A stretch of 64,000 nucleotides of DNA, from the NCBI RefSeq assembly GCF_006151805.1, contig NZ_VDDA01000015.1, forward strand, positions 96,433-160,432, read 5' to 3'. The notes beneath the pieces are model-generated. The model was given only the letters and a program-made list of their open reading frames with translations, had not been told where the DNA came from and did not search any database. Made by a program: the position numbers and the translations under genes. How positions within the stretch are numbered: position 1 is the stretch's first letter; each line of letters opens with the position of its first letter. This document shows positions 7,916-15,487 of this stretch, in pieces. Source of the stretch: Methylobacterium terricola (GTDB lineage: Bacteria; Pseudomonadota; Alphaproteobacteria; Rhizobiales; Beijerinckiaceae).

Positions 7916-9247
7916 ATGTCGTCCGGCACACGACCACTCTTGCTTGAATCCCCCGCGAAGTCGCCGCGCCTGCGCCGGATCCAGTGGGTCGCCGTCGCCT
8001 TCCTGACCGCGGCGGGCATCATCAACTACGTCGATCGCTCGGCTCTCTCGATCGCCAACACGGCGATCCGGGACGAGATGGCGCTCTCGCCGGCCGAGAT
8101 GGGCTGGCTGCTCTCGGCCTTCTCCCTCGCCTACGCCTTCTCGCAATTGCCGGTGGGCGCGCTCCTCGACCGGCTCGGCTCGCGCATCATGCTGGGGGCC
8201 GGGATGTTCTTCTGGTCGCTGGCGCAGCTGGTCTCCGGCTTCGTCGCCAATTTCCAGCAATTCGTGGTCGCCCGCGCCGTGCTCGGCCTCGGCGAGGCGC
8301 CGCAATTCCCCGCCGGCGCCAAGACGGTGAGCGAGTGGTTCTCGTTGCGCGAGCGCGGCACGCCGACCGGCATCTTCATCGCGTCGTCCTGCATCGGGCC
8401 GTGCATCGCGCCGCCGCTCCTCACCGCCATGATGGTGCTCCTCGGCTGGCGCTGGATGTTCGTGGTCACCGGGCTCGTCGGCATCGTGGTCGCGGTCGGC
8501 TGGTATCTCGTCTACCGCAACCGGGCCGAGGTGGCGCTGACGCGTGAGGAGACCGCGCATCTCGACGAGGGCGCGGCGCCTGAGCCGCCGGCCCGGCGCA
8601 TGACGTTCTCGGAGTGGCGCGGGCTGTTCGCCCACGCCACGACCTGGGGCATGATCCTCGGCTTCATGGGCGTCATCTACATGGTCTGGCTCTACCTGAC
8701 CTGGCTGCCCTCCTATCTCGAGCACGAGCGGGGCCTGAGCGTCGCCCGCACCGGCTGGGTGGTGGCGATCCCCTACGTGTTCGGCACGATCGGCATGCTC
8801 TGCGCCGGCCAGGCCGCCGACCGGCTGCTCGCCCGCGGCGCCAGCATCGTCACCAGCCGCAAATGGCCGGTCTGCATCGGGCTCCTCGGCGGCGGGATCT
8901 TCACCGTGCCGGCGGCCTACACCCCGAGCGTGACGCTGGCGGTCGTCTATATCTGCCTGGCGATGTTCTTCATCAACATGGCGAGCGCCGCCGCCTGGAT
9001 GATGGTGAGCGTGGCGGTCCCCAAGCGCCAGGTGGCGTCGCTCGGCAGCATCCAGAACTTCGGCGGCTACTTCGCCGGATCCTTCGCGCCGGTGATCACC
9101 GGCTACATCGTCCAGGGCACCGGCTCCTACGTCAACGCGCTGCTCGCGGCGGCCGCCGTCGCGGTGCTGGCGGCGGTCGCCTACATCGTCCTGGTGCGAA
9201 AACCCCTCGAAGGCAGCGACACCCTGATCCCGACGGAGCGCCCATGA
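7916..9247 (+). CDS. MFS transporter, anion:cation symporter type
   Basis: A 443-residue protein with about 12 hydrophobic segments. The N-terminus includes GIINYVDRSALSIANTAI and the loop LLDRLGSRIML, features of the ACS (phthalate/hexuronate/glucarate) MFS branch. The ATG at 7916 was chosen because GGGAGGA lies about 11 bp upstream; the longer open frame from 7766 has no such site. It probably imports the organic acid metabolised by its neighbours. The stop codon overlaps the next start by 4 bp (ATGA), showing coupling with the SDR gene. Confidence 0.88.
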   Translation: MSSGTRPLLLESPAKSPRLRRIQWVAVAFLTAAGIINYVDRSALSIANTAIRDEMALSPAEMGWLLSAFSLAYAFSQLPVGALLDRLGSRIMLGAGMFFWSLAQLVSGFVANFQQFVVARAVLGLGEAPQFPAGAKTVSEWFSLRERGTPTGIFIASSCIGPCIAPPLLTAMMVLLGWRWMFVVTGLVGIVVAVGWYLVYRNRAEVALTREETAHLDEGAAPEPPARRMTFSEWRGLFAHATTWGMILGFMGVIYMVWLYLTWLPSYLEHERGLSVARTGWVVAIPYVFGTIGMLCAGQAADRLLARGASIVTSRKWPVCIGLLGGGIFTVPAAYTPSVTLAVVYICLAMFFINMASAAAWMMVSVAVPKRQVASLGSIQNFGGYFAGSFAPVITGYIVQGTGSYVNALLAAAAVAVLAAVAYIVLVRKPLEGSDTLIPTERP

Positions 9248-9981
9248 CCTTCGCCGATACCTTCGCCCCTCGTCTCCTCGCCGGCCGCACCGCCCTCGTG
9301 ACGGGCGCGACGTCCGGAATCGGCGCCGGCATCGCCGAGGCGCTGGCCCGGCTCGGCGCCCGGGTGCACGCCGCCGGGATCGGGGCCGCGTCCTGCGCGC
9401 GCTCCGACGGTCTGTCGCTCACCGCGCACGAGCTCGACGTCACCGACGGCGAGGCCGTGGCGGCGCTCGTCGGCGCCTGCGACCGGCTCGACATCGTGGT
9501 CAACTGCGCCGGCATCATCCGGCGCGGCGACGAGCACCGGCCGGAGGTGTTCGAGGCGGTGCTGGCGGTCAACCTCACCGGCACGATGCGGGTCTGCGCC
9601 GCCGCCCGCGCGAAGCTGGCCGAGAGCGGCGGCACGATCGTCAACACCGCCTCGATGCTGTCGTTCTTCGGCGGGGGGCTGGTGCCGGCCTATAGCGCCA
9701 GCAAGGGCGGCGTCGCGCAGCTGACGAAGTCCCTCGCCATCGCCTACGCGCCCGATGGGATCCGCGTGAACGCGGTGGCGCCGGGCTGGATCGCGACCCC
9801 GCTGACGCAGGCGCTCCAGGACGACCCCGCCCGGGCCGGGCCGATCCTGGCGCGCACGCCGCTCGGCCGCTGGGGCACGCCGTCCGACGTCGCGGCGGCG
9901 GTGGCCTTCCTGGTCAGCCCGGCCGCCGCCTTCCTGACCGGGGTGGTGCTGCCGGTCGATGGCGGCTACCTCGTCACCTGA
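9244..9981 (+). CDS. SDR-family oxidoreductase
   Basis: A 245-residue classical short-chain dehydrogenase. The Rossmann glycine motif TGATSGIGAGIAEAL is near residue 19, NCAGI (about residue 84) follows beta-4, catalytic Ser lies in NTASMLSF, Tyr and Lys in YSASKGG, and the family end VLPVDGGYLV is present. It is an NAD(P)-dependent alcohol/ketone oxidoreductase acting on a pathway intermediate. It overlaps the MFS gene by 4 bp and is followed 29 bp later by the IclR gene. Confidence 0.9.
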   Translation: MTFADTFAPRLLAGRTALVTGATSGIGAGIAEALARLGARVHAAGIGAASCARSDGLSLTAHELDVTDGEAVAALVGACDRLDIVVNCAGIIRRGDEHRPEVFEAVLAVNLTGTMRVCAAARAKLAESGGTIVNTASMLSFFGGGLVPAYSASKGGVAQLTKSLAIAYAPDGIRVNAVAPGWIATPLTQALQDDPARAGPILARTPLGRWGTPSDVAAAVAFLVSPAAAFLTGVVLPVDGGYLVT

Positions 9982-10010
9982 GGTCAACCGACAGAGGACG
10001 CGGCACCCGC

Positions 10011-10799
10011 ATGGGCCCAGACGACGCCGACGGTGCGGGCCTGCGCCCGGAGATTCCCGGCACCGCCGCCTTCGGCAAGTTCATGCGGGTGCTCCAGGCG
10101 GTGGCCGACGCGCCGGAGGCGGCGACGGTCGCCGGGCTGGCGAAACGGACGGCCCTGCCGCGGCCGACGGTGCACCGGATCGCGGCGGCGCTCACGGCGG
10201 AAGGCCTCGTGACCGACGAGAACGGCGTGCTGCGGCTCGGCCCGCGCCTCGTCAGCCTGGCGTTCCAGTCGTGGGACGGCTCGCTCCTGCGCCAGGCGGC
10301 CGGCGCCTCCCTGGCGCGCCTGCGCGACGACCTCGACGAGACGGTGCACCTCGCGGTGCCGGATCACGGCGAGATGGTCTACATCGACAAGCTCGAGAGC
10401 CACCGCACCGTGCGGATGGCCTCCCGCATCGGCACCCGGGTGGCGCTGCATACCAGCGCCGTCGGCAAGGCGTGGCTCGCGACCCTGCCCGAGCCGGAAC
10501 TCGACGCCCTCCTCGGCCGGCTCGCGCTGCCGGCGCGCACGCCCCACAGCCTCACCGACCCCGCCGCCCTGCGCCGGGCGGTCGCGGAGACGCGCGAGCG
10601 CGGCCACTCCCTCGACCTCCAAGAGAACGAGCTCGACATCTGCTGCTACGGCATGGCGCTGCGCGGCGCACGCGGCCGGGTGCTCGGCGGCATCAGCGTC
10701 AGCCTGCCGCGCTACCGGTTCGAGACCCTGCCCCCCGAGACGGTGCTGCGGGCGATGACGGCCTGCGCCGAGGACGTGGCGCGGGTCGCGGGCGGCTGA
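10011..10799 (+). CDS. IclR-family transcriptional regulator
   Basis: A 262-residue protein with an N-terminal winged helix (FMRVLQAVADAP, then LAKRTALPRPTVHRIAAAL) and a C-terminal effector domain (LRDDLDETVHLAVPDHGEMVYIDK, TSAVGKAWLA) characteristic of IclR proteins. It is the last gene of the cupin-MFS-SDR operon and is probably its own regulator through the inverted repeat at 7045-7059. The effector is likely the pathway substrate; its identity is unknown. Confidence 0.9.
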   Translation: MGPDDADGAGLRPEIPGTAAFGKFMRVLQAVADAPEAATVAGLAKRTALPRPTVHRIAAALTAEGLVTDENGVLRLGPRLVSLAFQSWDGSLLRQAAGASLARLRDDLDETVHLAVPDHGEMVYIDKLESHRTVRMASRIGTRVALHTSAVGKAWLATLPEPELDALLGRLALPARTPHSLTDPAALRRAVAETRERGHSLDLQENELDICCYGMALRGARGRVLGGISVSLPRYRFETLPPETVLRAMTACAEDVARVAGG

Positions 10800-10817
10800 G
10801 GACAACGACGTCCGCTA

Positions 10818-10933
10818 CCGCAGCGCCTTCGAACGGATCCGTTCGACGGCGCAAGGCAAGCCCGGACCGGCGTCGGCGCTGAGGCGCCGGACGCCTCGGC
10901 AGCGACACGCCGATGCCGAGGCGCAAGGGCATG
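10818..10933 (+). repeat. Dispersed palindromic intergenic repeat, copy 2
   Basis: Starts with the imperfect palindrome at 10823-10852 (one mismatch), then GGCAAGCCCGGACCGGCGTC, then GCGCCGGACGCCTCGGCA and GCCGAGGCGCAAGGGCAT. It lines up with 25810-25925 over the full length and with 5168-5256 in reverse orientation. It fills the gap between the IclR gene and the hybrid kinase. Confidence 0.88.
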
Positions 10934-11066
10934 AGGCGGCGCGTCGCCCCCGCGCGGATCGCCGCAGCACGAACAGGATCGTGCACGAACCTGTCACGCT
11001 GTGGTAGGGCGCGCGCCAGACGGTGGCGGAGCGCCTCCGGAGGTCGTGCGGGAGAGCGACGGACCA

Positions 11067-13499
11067 GTGACTGATCGCCGCGAAACCGACCGCATCGATG
11101 CCGAGATCGGTCGATCGAGCCCGAGCCACGATCCGTTCGCCGCCGCCGTGCGCGCGACGCGGATGCCGATGCTGATCACCGATCCGAGCCAGCCCGACAA
11201 CCCGATCATCTTCGCCAACGCCGCCTTCACCAAGCTGACCGGCTACACCCGCGCCGAGATCCTCGGGCAGAATTGCCGCTTCCTGCAGGGCCCGGGCACC
11301 GACCGCGCCGACGTGGCGAAGATCCGCGACGCGATCGAGCGCCGCGTGGCGATCGAGATCGAGCTGCTCAATCACAAGAAGAACGGCGAGCGATTCTGGA
11401 ACCGCCTGCTGATCTCGCCGGTCTTCGACGAGGACGGCGCCCTCACCTACTTCTTCGCCTCGCAGTTCGACGTCACGCTGGAGCGCGAGCACCTGCACAA
11501 TCTCGGCGAGGCCCTGCGCCGGCGCGAGCAGATGCTCGACGCCCTGGTGCGCTCGTCCTCCGAGGTGCGCTACCGGATCAGCGCCGACTGGAGCCGGCTG
11601 TACCAGCTCTCCGGCGGCAACTTCCTGGCCGACACGCATTCGCCCTCCTCCGACTGGCTCGAGACCTACATCCCGGAGGAGGACCGGGCCGCGGTGCTGG
11701 CCGAGATCGAGCGCGCGATCCGCACCAAGACCTCGTACAGCCTCGAGCACCGGGTCCATCGCGCCGACGGGTCGGTCGGCTGGGCCTCGTCCCGGGCGGT
11801 GCCGGTGCTCGACGGCGAGGGCCGGATCACCGAATGGTACGGCGCCGCCACCGACATCACCGAGCGGAAGGCCGCGGAGGCCGCCTCGCGCGACCTGACC
11901 GTGTCCCTCGGCCGGCAGGTCGCCGACCGCACGGCGGAGCTGCGCCTCTACGGCGACATCATTCAGTCGAGCGCCGCGCCGATCTGCGCCTTCGACACCG
12001 GCTACCGGCTGATCGCCTTCAACCAGGCCCATAGCGACGAGTTCTACCGGATCTTCGGGCATCGGGTGCAGATCGGCGAGGTGTTTCCCGACCTCTTCCC
12101 GCCGGACCAGGCCCCGGTGATGCGCGGCTTCATGGCACGGGCGCTCGCCGGCGAATGCTACACGGTGACCGAGGAATTCGGCGATCCGGACCTCGCCAAG
12201 CCCGCCTGGGAGGTCTCCTACTCGCCCCTGCGCGACGCCGACGGCCGGGTGATCGGCGCCTTCCACTACGCCAAGGACATCTCCGACCGGCTGCGGGCCG
12301 AGGCCGAGCTCGCCGCGACCCAGGAGGCGCTGCGCCAGTCGCAGAAGATGGAGGCGGTGGGCCAGCTCACCGGCGGCCTCGCCCACGACTTCAACAACCT
12401 GCTCGCCGGCATCTCGGGCTCGCTCGAGCTGATGCAGACCCGGCTCGCGCAGGGCCGCTTCAAGGACGTCGAGCGCTACATGGCGGCGGCGCAGGGCGCG
12501 GCGAAGCGCGCCGCGGCGTTGACGCATCGGCTGCTCGCCTTCTCGCGCCGCCAGACGCTCGACCCGCGCCCGACCGACGTCGACCGGCTGGCGCGGGAGA
12601 TGCAGGAGCTGATCCAGCGCACCGTCGGGCCCGGCATCACCCTCGCGGTGGTCAGCGATCCCGGCGCCTGGCCGGCCCTGGTCGACCCGTCGCAGCTCGA
12701 GAACGCGCTGCTCAACCTCTGCCTCAACGCCCGCGACGCGATGCCCGACGGCGGCCGCATCACCGTCGAGACCGCGAACCGCGAGATCGACGCCCGGGCC
12801 GCCCGCCGGCACGACATGCCGGCCGGCGAGTACCTGCGCCTGCGCGTCACCGATACCGGCACCGGCATGCCGCCGGAGGTGATCGCCCGGGTGTTCGAAC
12901 CGTTCTTCACCACGAAGCCGATCGGCGAGGGCACGGGCCTCGGCCTGTCGATGATCTACGGCTTCGCGCAGCAATCCGGCGGCCAGGTGCGCATCGCCTC
13001 GACGGTCGGCCAGGGCACCACGGTCAGCCTCTACCTGCCGCGCCACGCCGGCCCGGTGCCGCGGGAGAGCGAGGGCGGCGCGGTCCTCGACCTGCCGCGC
13101 TCGGACGAGGGCGCGACCGTGCTGGTGGTCGACGACGAGCCGACCGTGCGGATGCTGGTCACCGACATCCTGGACGACCTCGGCTATACGGCGATCGAGG
13201 CCGGCGACAGCGCGGCGGGCCTGCGCGTGCTGCAATCCGACGTGCGGATCGACCTGCTGGTCAGCGATGTCGGCCTGCCCGGCGGGATGAACGGCCGCCA
13301 GATGGCGGAAACCGCGCGGGAGACCCGGCCCGACCTCAAGGTGCTGCTGATCACCGGCTACGCCGAGACCGCGATCCTCGGCAGCGGCACCTTGAGCCCC
13401 GGCATGGCGGTGCTGACCAAGCCCTTCTCCATCGAGACGATGGCGGCGCGGATCCGCTCGATCATCGAGGCGGGGCGGGAGCGGGAGCGGCGGGGTTAG
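11067..13499 (+). CDS. LOV-PAS-PAS hybrid sensor histidine kinase with receiver domain
   Basis: About 810 residues from the GTG at 11067, which has GGGAGAG upstream; a GTG at 11001 is the alternative. Residues about 25-138 form a LOV domain with the flavin-adduct motif GQNCRFLQGPGTDR (Cys70) and the flavin-contacting FWNRLLISPV. Two PAS domains follow (about 160-290 with a DITERK end, and 305-410). The H-box is GGLAHDFNNLL (His about 440), with ATPase motifs LNLCLNARDAM, DTGTGM and GTGLGLSM. A C-terminal receiver holds VVDDEPTVR and phospho-acceptor Asp about 734 in LLVSDVGLPG. It is predicted to be a cytosolic blue-light sensor. No partner regulator is adjacent. Light-regulated stress signalling through LOV kinases is known in Alphaproteobacteria, but here the link is inference. 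Confidence 0.9.
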   Translation: MTDRRETDRIDAEIGRSSPSHDPFAAAVRATRMPMLITDPSQPDNPIIFANAAFTKLTGYTRAEILGQNCRFLQGPGTDRADVAKIRDAIERRVAIEIELLNHKKNGERFWNRLLISPVFDEDGALTYFFASQFDVTLEREHLHNLGEALRRREQMLDALVRSSSEVRYRISADWSRLYQLSGGNFLADTHSPSSDWLETYIPEEDRAAVLAEIERAIRTKTSYSLEHRVHRADGSVGWASSRAVPVLDGEGRITEWYGAATDITERKAAEAASRDLTVSLGRQVADRTAELRLYGDIIQSSAAPICAFDTGYRLIAFNQAHSDEFYRIFGHRVQIGEVFPDLFPPDQAPVMRGFMARALAGECYTVTEEFGDPDLAKPAWEVSYSPLRDADGRVIGAFHYAKDISDRLRAEAELAATQEALRQSQKMEAVGQLTGGLAHDFNNLLAGISGSLELMQTRLAQGRFKDVERYMAAAQGAAKRAAALTHRLLAFSRRQTLDPRPTDVDRLAREMQELIQRTVGPGITLAVVSDPGAWPALVDPSQLENALLNLCLNARDAMPDGGRITVETANREIDARAARRHDMPAGEYLRLRVTDTGTGMPPEVIARVFEPFFTTKPIGEGTGLGLSMIYGFAQQSGGQVRIASTVGQGTTVSLYLPRHAGPVPRESEGGAVLDLPRSDEGATVLVVDDEPTVRMLVTDILDDLGYTAIEAGDSAAGLRVLQSDVRIDLLVSDVGLPGGMNGRQMAETARETRPDLKVLLITGYAETAILGSGTLSPGMAVLTKPFSIETMAARIRSIIEAGRERERRG

Positions 13500-13642
13500 G
13501 GCCCGGCCCGCGGAGCGGCACGATGCGACCGGCGCGGCGCGGTCTCGCGCGGCCCCTGTCCCGGACGACTGACGCGATGCGCAAGAAGATCCGGGAAAGG
13601 CCAGCGGCTTGCGGGGCAACGACGTCCCGACCGGACGCTCCC

Positions 13643-13864
13643 CTACCCCTCGCGATCCGCCCGGCGCAGCGACCAGACGAGGGTGCCGCTCTCGTCGACC
13701 AGCCACAGGGCGTTCACCTGCTCGTCGGCCGGGGTCGTCTCGCGGGCATTGGCGAGGTGCACCGCCTCGACCCGGTCGGCGGCGGTGATGATCTCGTCGA
13801 TCAGCGGGGGGCCGATCTCCCCGTCCGCGGCGCGGACGGCCCCGCGCAATCGGTATGCCGGCAT
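13643..13864 (-). CDS. Small conserved-looking hypothetical protein
   Basis: A 73-residue protein, MPAYRLRGAVRAADGEIGPP... to LVDESGTLVWSLRRADREG, with a GAGGA ribosome site upstream of the ATG at 13864. It is soluble, with no signal peptide or membrane segment. The predicted fold is a short helix around DEIITAADRVEAVHL plus strands. I do not recognise a named domain. The longer open frame that includes it runs into non-coding sequence. Confidence 0.6.
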   Translation of the reverse strand: MPAYRLRGAVRAADGEIGPPLIDEIITAADRVEAVHLANARETTPADEQVNALWLVDESGTLVWSLRRADREG

Positions 13865-14019
13865 CGGTGATCCTCGCGCTCGGGCCGCATCCTGTCCACC
13901 CCCTCGCCCCGACATCGGGGCGGAGCGGAGGACCATCTGCAGCAGGGGATGCTCAAGTCGACCCGTTAACGAACTGATCGGCGCGAAAGACGATCGGACA
14001 TGGTGACGCAAAGGATATG

Positions 14020-14063
14020 TCAGCCCCTGCGCCGGGCGGTCCAGCGCCCGGCGCAGGGGCTGA
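14020..14063 (-). terminator. Perfect 19-bp stem hairpin overlapping the gene's 3' end
   Basis: The plus strand reads TCAGCCCCTGCGCCGGGCG, GTCCAG, then the exact reverse complement of the first arm. The outer base pair is the last base of the stop codon of the exported protein. A transcript of that gene would end in a very strong GC hairpin followed by an A/T-richer stretch (CATATCCTTTG), consistent with intrinsic termination inside the coding end. Confidence 0.7.
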
Positions 14064-14394
14064 TCCCCGACAGGCTCCAGCGCCCGCTGCCGGCGGCGCC
14101 GCGCAGGCGCCCGGTGACCGCGACGCTGGCGAGCCCGCTGCGGATCGTGCCGGCGATGCGGCCGTCGGGCGCGGCCCGCCCGGAGGCGTCGATGCCGCCG
14201 TCCCCGGCATCGTCGACGACGCCGTCCCGGATCACGATCGGGTAGCGGTAGGGGCCGGTGCAGCCCCCGGTCTCGGCGATGGCGACGACCGACCAGGCGC
14301 CGTCGAACCGGTTCGCCGCCGGAGCCGCGGCCGCCGGGCCGCCGAGGACGAGGCACAGGATCGGCGCGAGGGCCTGGCGGCGGGACTGGGTCAT
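14020..14394 (-). CDS. Exported hypothetical protein
   Basis: A 124-residue protein with a signal peptide (MTQSRRQALAPILCLVLGGPAAAA) and a small beta-rich domain beginning FDGAWSVVAIAETGGCTG. Two cysteines (GGCTG and SPCAG) could form a disulfide in the periplasm. Similar small exported proteins occur in Rhizobiales genomes, but I cannot name a function. GGAG lies upstream of the ATG. The last 14 codons, including the stop, coincide exactly with a 19-bp perfect hairpin. Confidence 0.65.
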   Translation of the reverse strand: MTQSRRQALAPILCLVLGGPAAAAPAANRFDGAWSVVAIAETGGCTGPYRYPIVIRDGVVDDAGDGGIDASGRAAPDGRIAGTIRSGLASVAVTGRLRGAAGSGRWSLSGISPCAGRWTARRRG

Positions 14395-14537
14395 GATCTC
14401 CTCCGAGGGGACGCGACGGGACCGGGCACGGACGGGGGAACCGAGCCGTGCCCGGCCCGCGACCGTTCCGGACGCCTCGGGGGTCAGCGCCGGAACGATG
14501 GGGGGTGCCCGGACCGGGCGGATGCGAGGAGCGGCGC

Positions 14538-15251
14538 TCAGGGTCCGCCGACGGCGTAGTCGAGGTCGAGGGCCAGCCGGTCGCGGGCGCGGCTGACCCG
14601 GCTCTTCACGGTGCCGGCAGGGCAGCCGATCACGCCGGCGGCGGCCTCGTAGGTCATGCCCTCGACGGCGACCAGCACCAGGGCCTCGCGATGCGCCGAG
14701 TCGAGCCGGTCGAGGGCCGCCTGCAGGTCGCGCAGGCTCGCCTTGTGCTCCTGCTCGGCCGCGTTCGCGAGGCCGGCGGCGTGGGTGCCGTCGGGATCGG
14801 GCACCTCCAGGCGGTGCTTGCGGCGCCCGTTGAAGAAGCCGTTGCGCAGGATGGCGAACAGCCAGGCCGGCAGGCTGGTGCCGGGGACGAACTGGCGCCG
14901 GTGCTCCCAGGCCTTGAGCAGCGTCTGCTGGACGAGGTCGTCGGCATCGGGGCCGTGCCGGGTCAGCGATTGGGCATAGCGGCGCAGGCGTGGCACCGCG
15001 CCGATCAGATCGGCCTTGAAGCCGGCGGAGACGTCGCCCCCGGCCTGCGCGGCGTCGAGGGCCAGGGTCAGCCGCGCGAGGACCTCGCCCAGGCGCGACG
15101 CCGGATCAAGCGCGGCGATCTCGGGATAGCTGTCCCGCAAAAGCCCGCCGAGATGCGACCGCATCAGGGCGATGGCATCGTCCGATGCGGCGACCGGCTC
15201 GCGCGGCTCATCGTCTGTGCGCACGGTGGAAGGCTCGTAAAGGATCGTCAT
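14538..15251 (-). CDS. EcfG-type sigma factor with a degenerate N-terminal NepR-like segment
   Basis: A 237-residue protein from the ATG at 15251; an upstream TTG at 15341 lacks support. Residues about 27-66 (MRSHLGGLLRDSYPEIAA, then SRLGEVLARL) follow the NepR spacing of I/L-G, L-R, Y and the C-terminal Leu pairs, but the P-x-P-x2-F part is altered. Sigma region 2 is at about 76-145 (DADDLVQQTLLKAWEH, GTSLPAWLFAILRNGFF) and region 4 at about 170-225 (MTYEAAAGVIGCPAGTVK, SRVSRARDRLAL). It should direct RNA polymerase to stress promoters, possibly under cis inhibition. It is divergent from the PAS-LuxR gene, whose promoter has the EcfG consensus. Confidence 0.82.
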   Translation of the reverse strand: MTILYEPSTVRTDDEPREPVAASDDAIALMRSHLGGLLRDSYPEIAALDPASRLGEVLARLTLALDAAQAGGDVSAGFKADLIGAVPRLRRYAQSLTRHGPDADDLVQQTLLKAWEHRRQFVPGTSLPAWLFAILRNGFFNGRRKHRLEVPDPDGTHAAGLANAAEQEHKASLRDLQAALDRLDSAHREALVLVAVEGMTYEAAAGVIGCPAGTVKSRVSRARDRLALDLDYAVGGP

Positions 15252-15386
15252 GTCGGACGAGGCCGGCCGCTCCGACGGGCGAATCCCGTGGGGCAATGCG
15301 CCGGTCAGGCGAAGACAGGACTTATTTCTGGTCGCCGCCAATTACGTCAATGATACGATTTTACCGGTGCATCGCGCCGACCGGCG

Positions 15387-15411
15387 GGAACCCGATAGCG
15401 CGCGATCCGTT
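15387..15411 (+). promoter_or_regulatory. Perfect EcfG-consensus promoter for the PAS-LuxR gene
   Basis: GGAAC (15387-15391), a 16-bp spacer, CGTT (15408-15411): an exact match to the alphaproteobacterial general-stress promoter. It is 76 bp upstream of the GTG at 15488 and lies between this gene and the divergent EcfG-type sigma gene. Confidence 0.72.
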
Positions 15412-15487
15412 TGTGCTCCGCTGCCAGAGAGGCAGCGACGAAGCCGCCCCCGGCGGTCCTCACGAGCATGACGGAGGCGAGCGAGCC

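Noticed and set aside
10815..13706. 963-codon open frame on the minus strand over the hybrid kinase
   Set aside because: It is a shadow of the LOV-PAS kinase frame, starts and ends in intergenic sequence and has no recognisable domains.
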